64,000 nt of DNA from Ilumatobacteraceae bacterium. GTDB taxonomy: Bacteria; Actinomycetota; Acidimicrobiia; Acidimicrobiales; Ilumatobacteraceae. The position numbers were made by a program, and so were the translations under genes. The notes beneath the pieces were generated by a model. It did not search any database, was not told the origin of the DNA, and worked only from the letters and a program-made list of their open reading frames with translations. This document shows positions 18,124 through 25,719 of this stretch, one piece after another (position 1 is the stretch's first letter; every line of letters begins with the position of its first letter). The stretch spans positions 271,171 through 335,170 of the forward strand of contig JAJTEL010000001.1 in assembly GCA_021299715.1 (NCBI GenBank), read 5' to 3'.

Positions 18124-18720
18124 TCATGCTTCGGGGGCGCCAGGGGACTTTCGGCGAGAGGTCTGAAAGAACGTGATGGCAAATAGGGCGCCAACAATAC
18201 ACCATTGGTATTGGTCAATCCAGTCCAGGGCGGCACGAATCTGGTCTTCGAAGGCTTTCCCGCCGTACCACAGCACCGTGAGGCGGAAAATGATTCCGGC
18301 AATGACCGACGCAAAGAACTTTTTGGGAGCCATCTTCAGGTGTCCCACCAGGAGGCACACGATGTTTGACCCCGGCATGAGGAACACTGCAAGCCAACCA
18401 GCACGAATAGTGGCCGCTTCTGTCCATCGGTAAATGCGTGGCATTTCGCCCACTTGCGATTCGGTCCATCGCAGGGCGCGTTCACCGAACAACCGCCCCA
18501 CGTAGAACAGTGCAGTGGCCGCAACAAGTAATCGAATGAAACCAATGAGGAAGAAGGGAAGTGGATCTATGTAGGGAACAGAGCCGAACAAGTTTCGGTT
18601 ACGCGAACTGAGCATCAAGATGAGTGCCGGGCGGTCATCGACCAGGGCGGGCCCAATGTTTGTGCCAATGGTGCCGATGGCAAACAGAAAAGACGTAAAG
18701 ACCACTAGCAACTTGCGCAT
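18124..18720 (-). CDS. DedA/VTT-like integral membrane protein
   Basis: This 198-residue protein has about five hydrophobic segments. The stretch MPGSNIVCLLVGHLKMAPKKFFASVIAGIIFR resembles the core of the SNARE-associated/DedA (VTT) family, where a re-entrant loop and Arg are conserved. DedA proteins act in lipid or undecaprenyl-phosphate flipping. The overall match is weaker than for the clear DedA at 55538-56146, so the assignment is moderate. The start is ATG 18720, with TACCGT seven bases upstream. Confidence 0.6.
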   Translation of the reverse strand: MRKLLVVFTSFLFAIGTIGTNIGPALVDDRPALILMLSSRNRNLFGSVPYIDPLPFFLIGFIRLLVAATALFYVGRLFGERALRWTESQVGEMPRIYRWTEAATIRAGWLAVFLMPGSNIVCLLVGHLKMAPKKFFASVIAGIIFRLTVLWYGGKAFEDQIRAALDWIDQYQWCIVGALFAITFFQTSRRKSPGAPEA

Positions 18721-18727
18721 TCAGAGA

Positions 18728-18733
18728 ACGGTA
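18728..18733 (-). promoter_or_regulatory. -10 box TACCGT of leaderless DedA-like gene
   Basis: TACCGT plus seven bases precedes ATG 18720 on the minus strand. The divergent acyl-CoA synthetase gene starts at 18818 and has its own ribosome site. Confidence 0.4.
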
Positions 18734-18817
18734 TCGGCTTCAGCCTTCCAAGTGACGGCAGGTACTTGCTACGGTTTGCCACGTGGCAGCAACGCCACCA
18801 AACCGAAGGGGAACACT

Positions 18818-20449
18818 ATGAAGGGCTTGATGCAGCCAACCCAGTTGACCATCAACTACTTGTTCGATCGTGCCGAGAAGTACCACCCAGAGAAGAACAT
18901 TGTGACCGCGACGGCAACGGGAATAGAGCGCACTACCTATGGCGTGTGGGCAGACCGCACTCGACGCCTCGCCACAGTGTTAGATCAGTTGGGTATCTCC
19001 AAACATGGCCGCGTGGGAACGTTCGCGTGGAACACACAGCGTCACCTTGAGTTGTATTTCGCTGCGCCATGTAGTGGTCGTATTGCGCACACCCTGAACA
19101 TTCGTTTGTTCCCCGAACAACTTACCTACATCGTGAATCACGCCGAAGACGAAGTCATCTTCATTGACACCTCTATCTATCCGTTAATTGAGCCACTGCT
19201 GTCCACGTTCACCACGGTGAAGCACTTGGTGTTTATGTATGACGGCAAAGGCGAAGTACCAACATCGGTTCCTGGTTACACGGTTCACGAATACGAAGCG
19301 CTTCTTGCAAACGCCAAGCCGGCGCAATGGCCTACCGACATTGATGAAAACCAGGCTGCGGCAATGTGTTACACATCGGGCACCACGGGAAATCCGAAGG
19401 GTGTGGTGTACAGCCACCGCAGCACCTACTTGCACACAATGGGAACAATGATCGCCGACTCTGTTGGTGTCTGTGAGTCCGACATTCTTTTGCCTGTCGT
19501 TCCCATGTTCCATGCAAACACATGGGGACTTGCGCACGCAGGAGTTGCAACTGGCGCCGACCTCATCATGCCTGGCCCCGATTTGTCTGGGCCTGCAGTT
19601 GCAAAGTTGATCGTGGAAGAGAAAGTCACAGTTGCTGCTGGCGTTCCCACCATCTGGATGGCTGTGCTTCCTGAATTGAAGGGCAAAGACACTTCGTCAC
19701 TTCGATGCATACCGTGCGGCGGATCTGCAGTGCCAAAGGCACTTAGTGAGGCGTACCGCGAACAAACTGGCTTGCCTATTTTGCAGGCATGGGGCATGAC
19801 CGAAACAAGCCCAATTGCAGCAGTGTGCACACTGTCAAAGGCTGACCGCTTGCTTCCACAAGAAGAACAAGCTGAGTTGCGTACCACAGTTGGTCTCATC
19901 GCATTTGGCGTAGAGATGCGCGTAGTAGAACCAGGAACAACAACTCCGTTGCCATGGGATGGCGAATCAAGCGGTGAATTGCAGTGTGCTGGTCCGTGGA
20001 TTGCTTCGAACTATTACAACGACCCACGTTCTGGTGAAAGTTTCACTGCCGATGGTTGGTTGCGCACCGGCGACGTTGCAGTTGTTGACGCAAAGGGCCG
20101 CATTCGGTTGGTGGACCGCACAAAAGACCTCATTAAGTCTGGTGGCGAATGGATTTCGTCGGTCGATGTGGAGAACGAACTCATGTCGCATCCAAAGATT
20201 GCCGAAGCAGCCGTTATTGGAGTGCCGCACCCCAAGTGGAGCGAACGCCCGCTTGCGTGCGTTGTGGTGAAGCCAGGAGAGACTCTCACCAAAGAAGACG
20301 TCATCGAACATTTGGTTCCGCGTCTTGCAAAGTGGCAGTTACCAGACGACGTGGTGTTCATTCCTGAAGTGCCAAAGACTTCGGTGGGTAAGTTCTCGAA
20401 GAAGACTCTTCGTGACCAGTTCTCCGATTACGTGTTGCCCGACGCGTAG
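18818..20449 (+). CDS. Long/medium-chain fatty-acid--CoA ligase
   Basis: This acyl-adenylate-forming enzyme of 543 residues activates fatty acids with ATP and CoA. It contains the P-loop-like motif YTSGTTGNPKGVVYSH, the A5 motif AWGMTETSP, the A7 motif DGWLRTGDVAVVD, and the A8-A10 region RTKDLIKSGGEWISS with the catalytic Lys in KTSVGKFSKKTLRD. The start is ATG 18818 with GAAGGGGA upstream; the frame is open to 18620, but those residues are not family-like. Its stop codon forms the left edge of the 38-bp repeat that brackets the DUF262 islet. Confidence 0.92.
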   Translation: MKGLMQPTQLTINYLFDRAEKYHPEKNIVTATATGIERTTYGVWADRTRRLATVLDQLGISKHGRVGTFAWNTQRHLELYFAAPCSGRIAHTLNIRLFPEQLTYIVNHAEDEVIFIDTSIYPLIEPLLSTFTTVKHLVFMYDGKGEVPTSVPGYTVHEYEALLANAKPAQWPTDIDENQAAAMCYTSGTTGNPKGVVYSHRSTYLHTMGTMIADSVGVCESDILLPVVPMFHANTWGLAHAGVATGADLIMPGPDLSGPAVAKLIVEEKVTVAAGVPTIWMAVLPELKGKDTSSLRCIPCGGSAVPKALSEAYREQTGLPILQAWGMTETSPIAAVCTLSKADRLLPQEEQAELRTTVGLIAFGVEMRVVEPGTTTPLPWDGESSGELQCAGPWIASNYYNDPRSGESFTADGWLRTGDVAVVDAKGRIRLVDRTKDLIKSGGEWISSVDVENELMSHPKIAEAAVIGVPHPKWSERPLACVVVKPGETLTKEDVIEHLVPRLAKWQLPDDVVFIPEVPKTSVGKFSKKTLRDQFSDYVLPDA

Positions 20450-20483
20450 TCGCGTTTACAAACGGCCCGAAGCGATGATTCGC
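20446..20483. repeat. Left 38-bp direct repeat of the DUF262 islet (R1)
   Basis: This matches 22503-22540 at 37 of 38 positions. It starts inside the synthetase stop codon. Read on the minus strand, it encodes the last nine residues and stop of the ABC ATPase (RIIASGRL plus stop). The one mismatch is a silent third-base change in the Ala codon. Upstream of the repeat the reading frame is unrelated to the ATPase. Confidence 0.85.
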
Positions 20484-20582
20484 AACAGTGCTGGAAGCTC
20501 AAAAGATAAGACCAGACAGAGCGGATTTTGTGATGTCATTCGCGGGATTGATCTTTGTGCAATTTGAGACTTGAGAGGTGAG

Positions 20583-20684
20583 ATGACAGCACCAAAGCCC
20601 GAAATTCTCCGCGTCACAAGTGTTAGTTTTCAATCACTGACCGCATTCGGTCGGTACCTGAAAACTCGTGTCGTCCAAATGTGA
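20583..20684 (+). CDS. Possible 33-residue ORF upstream of DUF262 gene
   Basis: ATG 20583 follows GAGAGGTGAG, a strong match to a ribosome-binding site, and the frame closes at TGA 20684, 12 bases before the DUF262 start. The short product begins MTAPKPEILRV and has no recognised domain. It may be a leader peptide, a small partner protein or a relic of an older gene. Evidence is limited to the ribosome site and spacing. Confidence 0.3.
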   Translation: MTAPKPEILRVTSVSFQSLTAFGRYLKTRVVQM

Positions 20685-20696
20685 AAGCAAATCCCT

Positions 20697-22454
20697 ATGC
20701 CGCCGTATCAGAAAATAGATCTTCAATTGCAGGATGCCGTCACAGACATCAAGGCTGGAGTATTGCAACTACCTGAATTTCAACGAAAATTTCGGTGGAA
20801 ACCATCTGAGCAGACCTCGTTGCTGGCGAGTATTCAAAGGAACTACCCAGTGGGCTCAATCCTATTGCTCGAAATTGCCGCGACAGGAGACTTGCCCTTT
20901 GCCATTCGGCCCTTTACCGGCGTATCTCCATCTTCGGTCGGTCGGCCCAAGTACTTGGTACTGGATGGACAACAGAGGCTCACCACGTGCTTTCAAGCAA
21001 TGGCAGGAGTTGGTGCCAAGCGAGCTGTCATCGATTTAGAGAAACTATTCGAAGCCGCAAATGAAAATCATCCAGGTCAGGTTATTGACTTTGAAGAACT
21101 GATTCGCTTTGAACGGGCACCGAACCATCTTGACCAATTACTGATGAACAAGAATTGCTTACCATTTCAATTCATCCTTGATCGAGCAAGTTTGAGAGCT
21201 AACTTGCGTACTTATCGAGACGGTCTTTTGAACAATCCAGAGACAGAAGAACTTGGCAAGTTTGTTGACAATGATCTCGAGATGTATCTGGATGTTTTCT
21301 TCGAGTATTTGTTTCCCGCCGTTGTTTTGCCGTCAAATTTGGAACTTGAGGCAATCGCCAATGTGTTTACAAAAATCAATACCACCGGTCTGAGGCTGTC
21401 TGCTTTTGATCTCTGTGTGGCGGCTCTCTTTCCAAAAGACATCAGCCTCAGATCAATGTGGGAATTGGCCGTGGAGAGCGACAAAATAAATCGTTTCGGT
21501 GACGATGGAACAGAGATACTGCAGGCAATAGCTCTTTCAAATAATCTCAATTCAAGAAAAGCCACTCTGTTCAGCATCTTGAGGGACCATCACATTAATG
21601 GGACATGGGCAGACGCTGTCAATGCTTACAAGTCGGTTGCGGACTCTATGGAATTAGTAGGAATTTCGGGGGCAAAGACCCTTCCATACTCTGGAGCTTT
21701 GCCGGTTTTGATTGCGGCTACCTTGAAAGTTCCTGTGGGTAACCAGCCACCAGATAAAACTGCTCGGCAAAACAGAATCGCAAAGTATCTTTTCCACACG
21801 GCATTCTCTCTTCGTTACACCGAGGGTTTGGATTCCAAACGTGAGGAAGATTTTGTTGACCTCCTTGAGTTCTTCAGAAATGGAAACACCCCAAGATTCA
21901 TGAGCAATGCCATCCCATGGGACACCGAGACTGTGATTCGTCTCGGTCGAGGTGGCGCCAGAAGCACTGCAGTCATGGCTCTTCTCAATCGTCAACGCCC
22001 ATATGACTTGATTAATCATGATCAGCAGGTTGGTATAAATCGAGCCGACTGTTTGTCGGCAGAGGTCCATCACATCTTTCCTAGGGCCTATCTATCAACG
22101 GTTGGTAGGGCAGACGATGCCGATCGTGCCATGAACTTCACACTTCTGACACGTGAGTCAAACAACTTCATTAGTGACCGAAAACCGTCTACATACATCG
22201 CCGAGGTTCTTCAGTCGATTTCTGACGAGAATGGTTTAAATCAAGAGGCCTCTCGTGCAAAGCTTCTCGACATACTTAAGAGCCACTTTCTAGATGAAGC
22301 GTGTCTTAATGCGCTGCTCATTGACGACTATGACGCATTCTTGAATGCACGCAGTGAATGTGTGCGCGGGCAAGTGGAAGCTATCGGGATTGAATGTTTT
22401 AAACCGGTAGAAAGCGAAGTTGGCGACCTCGATGAAGACGAGGAGTTGGAGTAG
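20697..22454 (+). CDS. DUF262 domain protein with C-terminal HNH nuclease (GmrSD-like)
   Basis: This is a 585-residue protein. The N-terminal DUF262 (ParB/Srx-like) fold shows LPEFQRKFRWKPSEQ (residues 25-39), the DGQQRLTT motif (90-97) expected to bind or split nucleotide, and FTKINTTGLRLS near residue 223. The C-terminal part has a His-Asn-His-type nuclease pattern: EVHHIFPRAYL near residue 456, then NFTLLTRESNNFISDRKP. This resembles the GmrS-GmrD pair that restricts modified phage DNA, fused in one chain. No methyltransferase or other defence gene is adjacent. Start ATG 20697 lacks a strong ribosome site. It lies in the repeat-bracketed islet. Confidence 0.85.
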   Translation: MPPYQKIDLQLQDAVTDIKAGVLQLPEFQRKFRWKPSEQTSLLASIQRNYPVGSILLLEIAATGDLPFAIRPFTGVSPSSVGRPKYLVLDGQQRLTTCFQAMAGVGAKRAVIDLEKLFEAANENHPGQVIDFEELIRFERAPNHLDQLLMNKNCLPFQFILDRASLRANLRTYRDGLLNNPETEELGKFVDNDLEMYLDVFFEYLFPAVVLPSNLELEAIANVFTKINTTGLRLSAFDLCVAALFPKDISLRSMWELAVESDKINRFGDDGTEILQAIALSNNLNSRKATLFSILRDHHINGTWADAVNAYKSVADSMELVGISGAKTLPYSGALPVLIAATLKVPVGNQPPDKTARQNRIAKYLFHTAFSLRYTEGLDSKREEDFVDLLEFFRNGNTPRFMSNAIPWDTETVIRLGRGGARSTAVMALLNRQRPYDLINHDQQVGINRADCLSAEVHHIFPRAYLSTVGRADDADRAMNFTLLTRESNNFISDRKPSTYIAEVLQSISDENGLNQEASRAKLLDILKSHFLDEACLNALLIDDYDAFLNARSECVRGQVEAIGIECFKPVESEVGDLDEDEELE

Positions 22455-22502
22455 TCGTCAATGTGGGTTGATTACTACCGGCCGAGTTTCATTCTCGATT
22501 TA

Positions 22503-22540
22503 GTAGTCGCGTTTACAAACGGCCCGACGCGATGATTCGC
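22503..22540. repeat. Right 38-bp direct repeat of the DUF262 islet (R2)
   Basis: This copy contains the functional 3' end and stop of the ABC ATPase gene (22513 is the last base of the stop on the minus strand). It matches 20446-20483 except for one base. Two short inverted repeats lie inside: CGTTT-AC-AAACG and GCGA-TGAT-TCGC. Confidence 0.85.
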
Positions 22541-23253
22541 TGAAGGAACAATTGCGCGCGCTCCGATTGCGGTGCGGTGAACACTTGAGATGGCGGACCT
22601 TGTTCAATAATGCGTCCACCGTCTAGAACACACACCAGGTCGCTGGTGTCGCGCGCAAATCCCATTTCGTGTGTTGCCAACACAATGGTCATGCCCGTTG
22701 ATTTCAGTTCGCGCACAACATCAAGAACTTCGCTAACAAGTTCGGGGTCAAGAGAACTGGTGATTTCGTCTAGCAACAACACTTCTGGCTCCACCGCTAG
22801 TGCTCGCACAATGGCGACACGTTGTTGCTGTCCACCAGACAACTGATCGGGGTATGCGCCAGCTTTATCGGCCAGACCGAACCGTTCAAGAAGCTCTAAT
22901 GCCTTCACACGTGCTGCTGCTTTTGCAACACCGCGCGTGCGTGTAGGGGACAAGATGATGTTCTCCATCACCGTCATGTGGGGAAACAGGTTGAAACTTT
23001 GGAACACCATGCCAACACGTTGGCGAATGGGATTGGCATCAAGACCGGGAAGCGAGATGTCTTCTCCGTCAAGGAACACTTCACCATCGTCGATGGGTTC
23101 CAACAAGTTCAAGCAACGCAAGAGCGTGCTCTTGCCAGAACCGCTGGGGCCAATGAGAGTCACCACGGTTCCTTCGGCGATTTCGAGAGAAATTCCATTA
23201 AGCACGGTGTGGTTCCCGTAGGACTTCACGAGGTTGCGCACTGACATCTTCAT
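22513..23253 (-). CDS. Polar amino-acid ABC transporter ATPase
   Basis: This 246-residue GlnQ/HisP-type ATPase powers amino-acid uptake. It has Walker A GPSGSGKST, Q-loop FQSFNLFPHMTVMENI, signature LSGGQQQRVAIVRAL, Walker B VLLLDEITSSLDPELV and H-loop ATHEMGFA, all intact. Its start overlaps the permease stop by four bases, so the three-gene importer (24118-24987, 23250-24089, this gene) is one operon. Its last codons are duplicated at 20446-20483. Confidence 0.95.
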   Translation of the reverse strand: MKMSVRNLVKSYGNHTVLNGISLEIAEGTVVTLIGPSGSGKSTLLRCLNLLEPIDDGEVFLDGEDISLPGLDANPIRQRVGMVFQSFNLFPHMTVMENIILSPTRTRGVAKAAARVKALELLERFGLADKAGAYPDQLSGGQQQRVAIVRALAVEPEVLLLDEITSSLDPELVSEVLDVVRELKSTGMTIVLATHEMGFARDTSDLVCVLDGGRIIEQGPPSQVFTAPQSERAQLFLQRIIASGRL

Positions 23254-24089
23254 GAGCGCACTCGAGTTCCGGTTGTGCGACGACGTTCGCGTTCAAGCAA
23301 ATAGTCGGTGGTGCGTGTGAGCGGAATGGTGATGCACAAGAAGATGACTGCTGCAGCGACATACGGAGTGAAGTTGGCAAACTTCGACTTGTCCACTCCT
23401 GCGCGGCGAAGAATTTCAATAGGGCCAATCAGGCTGACCAAAGCGACATCTTTTTGTAACGAGACCATGTCGTTCATTAGTGGTGGCACAACGCGACGAA
23501 TGGCTTGTGGAATAACCACGTGACGCATCGTTTGCCAATGGGTCAATCCAAGAGAACGTGCTGCTGCACGTTGAGATTCGTGAATGCTTTCTATTCCGGC
23601 ACGAAACACTTCGGCTACATAAGAGGCGTAAGTGAGGACAAGCGCTACAGAGCCCCACAAAAGCGGGCTATTCCACGGACGTTCTAAACCTAGGCCGGGA
23701 ACTCCAAAACCAATGAGGTAAATCCAGAGCAGCACTGGCACGCCACGCATGATGTCGGTGTAGGCAATGGTGAAAACGCGAACGGGGAAGAGGGCAGGCG
23801 AGCGAGAGTTTCGTGCCATTGCTACAAGCATGGCCAGAACCAAAATTGCTGGCGCACTCCACAGGAAAATCTTTACGTCAAGAACGAAGGCGTCAAGAAG
23901 GCGAGGAAAGGAATCACGGAAGACCTCGCCGTTAAAGAACGATGTGCGCACGCGATCCCATCGCGGCATTTGGGGCACCAAAATCACAATCGCGGCCACC
24001 ACAATCAGCGAACTGATTGCGGCGACCGCGATGCTGCGACGTTTACGAGTTTTCTCGTATGCGGCACGACGACTTGTGGTTGTCACCAT
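23250..24089 (-). CDS. Polar amino-acid ABC transporter permease
   Basis: This 279-residue HisM/GlnP-type permease has several membrane segments. Its EAA loop reads AAARSLGLTHWQTMRHVVIPQAIRRVVPP, the docking site for the ATPase. An Arg/Lys-rich N-terminus precedes the first helix. It overlaps the ATPase gene by four bases and follows the binding-protein gene by 28 bases. Only one permease is present, so it should form a homodimer. Confidence 0.93.
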   Translation of the reverse strand: MVTTTSRRAAYEKTRKRRSIAVAAISSLIVVAAIVILVPQMPRWDRVRTSFFNGEVFRDSFPRLLDAFVLDVKIFLWSAPAILVLAMLVAMARNSRSPALFPVRVFTIAYTDIMRGVPVLLWIYLIGFGVPGLGLERPWNSPLLWGSVALVLTYASYVAEVFRAGIESIHESQRAAARSLGLTHWQTMRHVVIPQAIRRVVPPLMNDMVSLQKDVALVSLIGPIEILRRAGVDKSKFANFTPYVAAAVIFLCITIPLTRTTDYLLERERRRTTGTRVRS

Positions 24090-24117
24090 GGTGTTGTCGT
24101 ACCGCTTCGTTTAGTTG

Positions 24118-24987
24118 TTATTTGATAACTGGAATGTTGGTGCTGGTGGACAACCACTGTGCCGTAATGCTGGCAAGTGTTCCGTTGTCCTTCAATGTTG
24201 CAAGTGCCGTGTTGACACATGTTGCAAGAGCGTTGTCCTTGTCAAACACAAGACCAAACTCGTCGGCAACTGCACCATCTTGCGCTGGGAACTGACCAAG
24301 AACTGCTGAACCTTCAATTTCAACAGCCGAGACATACAAGGCGGTGGGCAAGTCGAACACTGCTGCGTCGATCTGCTTGGCCTCAAGTGCAGCCTTCGCG
24401 CCTGCATTGTCGTCATACACGTATGGTTCGGTGTCTGGCTGAATGACATCGGTGATGTAGGTGAGGCTGGTTGTTCCGGCCTGTGCACCAAGCTTCAACT
24501 TCTTAATGTCAGCAAGAGTGGCTGCACCCTTTGCTGGCGAATCGTTGAGTCCGACAATTGCTTGGTTAGTGGTGTAGTAACCATCGCTGAAAGTCACAGT
24601 TTGCTTGCGCTCTTCGGTGATGGAGTACTGCTGCAAGTTGAAGTCGAAGTTCTTTGTTCCTGGCTGGATTGCTTCGTCGAACGTTGTGCGAACCCACTTG
24701 ACGCTTGCATCTTCGAATCCAAGTTCGGTAGCAACTGCGTATGCAACAGCAGCTTCAAATCCTTCTTTGGACTCTGGCTTGTCGTTCAAGACCCATGGTG
24801 AATAGGCAGGGTCGCCCGTACCAATGGTGAGAACGCCTTCTTCAAGCGTCTTGCCAGTTGCACACTCTGCAGCGGACTGTGCTGCATCGCCTGCTGGTGA
24901 TGTGGTGTCTGATGATGAATCGCTGCCACCGCACGCTGCAACAAGCAACGAGCCGGCGACGGCAAAGGAGAGCGCGAGTTTGCGCAT
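24118..24987 (-). CDS. Amino-acid ABC transporter substrate-binding lipoprotein
   Basis: This family 3 periplasmic-type binding protein of about 289 residues has a lipoprotein signal with lipobox VAAC near residue 19, followed by a Ser/Thr/Asp-rich linker. Core blocks include LTIGTGDPAYSPWV, TFDEAIQPGTKNFDFNLQQYSITEERKQTVTFSDGYY and KLGAQAGTTS. It delivers an amino acid to the permease. The start ATG 24987 has AAAGGA upstream; the frame is open to 25344, but that part is not family-like. It is first in the importer operon. Confidence 0.93.
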   Translation of the reverse strand: MRKLALSFAVAGSLLVAACGGSDSSSDTTSPAGDAAQSAAECATGKTLEEGVLTIGTGDPAYSPWVLNDKPESKEGFEAAVAYAVATELGFEDASVKWVRTTFDEAIQPGTKNFDFNLQQYSITEERKQTVTFSDGYYTTNQAIVGLNDSPAKGAATLADIKKLKLGAQAGTTSLTYITDVIQPDTEPYVYDDNAGAKAALEAKQIDAAVFDLPTALYVSAVEIEGSAVLGQFPAQDGAVADEFGLVFDKDNALATCVNTALATLKDNGTLASITAQWLSTSTNIPVIK

Positions 24988-25069
24988 GGGTTGGGTCCTT
25001 TCAGAGGGAATAGGGCAACGAGATACTAACGGCAGTAATTCCCGACCCAACAAGTCGGATTTCAGCATC

Positions 25070-25102
25070 TTGACTTGAGACACTTTGAGTCGTACTGTCT
25101 CA
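25070..25102 (+). promoter_or_regulatory. tetR promoter with embedded palindromic operator
   Basis: TTGACT (25070-25075) and TACTGT (25093-25098) are 17 bases apart, an ideal sigma-70-type promoter. It would start transcription at GTG 25105. TGAGACA (25076-25082) and TGTCTCA (25096-25102) form a perfect inverted repeat across the spacer and -10 box. Binding of the TetR protein there would block RNA polymerase. Confidence 0.65.
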
Positions 25103-25107
25103 CAGTG

Positions 25108-25698
25108 ATGGGCGTCACACCTGCAGTCACTCTCTATGGCGAGGCCGAATGTGCGGTGCTCGATGCCACCCGCGAGTGCGTAGAACGGTTCGGATTTCAG
25201 AAAGTCACCATGGATGACATCTGCGTGGCAGCAAAAGTGTCGCGCGCAACGGTGTATCGCATGTTTCCCGGCGGTCGCGACGTGTTGTTCGAAGCAGTTC
25301 GCGAACGATCTCTGGCCGACTTTTTTACTGTCGTTCGTGCCCATGTGGAAGGCGCAGATTCTTTAGAAGAAGTTTTGGTGCGCTGCGTCACGGTCGCACA
25401 CGCAGAGCTCATGGGTGACCAGCACTTGGCAACCATGCTGGCCACTGAGCCGGGTGAAACCTTGGGCGATCTCACCGTGAACGGCGTGTCGCGCATTGTG
25501 CGCGTCGCAGCTGAATTCATGTCACCGCTTCTGCATTCATTTGTTGAAGAAGCACGGGCACAAGAGATTGTGGAAATCATGTGCCGACTTGTTATCTCGG
25601 CGTTCTTAGCGCCCTCTCCGTTACTCGATTTTTCAAACGAAGCAATGGTGCGACGTCTTGTGCGCACCTACCTCGTAGCACCACTCTCTACCCATTAA
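25108..25698 (+). CDS. TetR/AcrR-family transcriptional regulator
   Basis: This 196-residue regulator has an N-terminal helix-turn-helix: ERFGFQKVTMDDICVAAKVSRATVYRMFPGGRDVLFEAV, about residues 20-58. The C-terminal ligand domain is unrecognised. GTG 25105 or ATG 25108 is the start, both at the predicted transcription start, so the mRNA is leaderless. The frame is open back to TTG 25075, which lies in the promoter and is rejected. It is followed after 21 bases by the diiron protein gene, probably its target and co-transcribed. Confidence 0.88.
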   Translation: MGVTPAVTLYGEAECAVLDATRECVERFGFQKVTMDDICVAAKVSRATVYRMFPGGRDVLFEAVRERSLADFFTVVRAHVEGADSLEEVLVRCVTVAHAELMGDQHLATMLATEPGETLGDLTVNGVSRIVRVAAEFMSPLLHSFVEEARAQEIVEIMCRLVISAFLAPSPLLDFSNEAMVRRLVRTYLVAPLSTH

Positions 25699-25719
25699 CC
25701 ACTCACAAAGGAACCACAC

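Larger units (their letters stand above)
20446..22540. mobile_element. Single-gene islet carrying DUF262-HNH, bracketed by 38-bp direct repeats
   Basis: About 2.06 kb lies between two copies of the ABC ATPase gene's 3' end. It separates two convergent genes that would otherwise abut. The only large gene inside is the DUF262-HNH gene, with a possible 33-codon ORF before it. The interior is more A/T-rich than its neighbours. No integrase, transposase or terminal inverted repeat is seen. A gene-3'-end duplication of this kind is what site-specific integration leaves. Confidence 0.65.

Noticed and set aside
20446-22540. Insertion sequence or composite transposon
   Set aside because: There is no transposase, no terminal inverted repeats, and the repeat is a gene 3' end rather than a short random target duplication.
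25075-25107. TTG 25075 as the tetR start
   Set aside because: It lies inside the predicted promoter, upstream of the transcription start; the family-like sequence begins after 25108.
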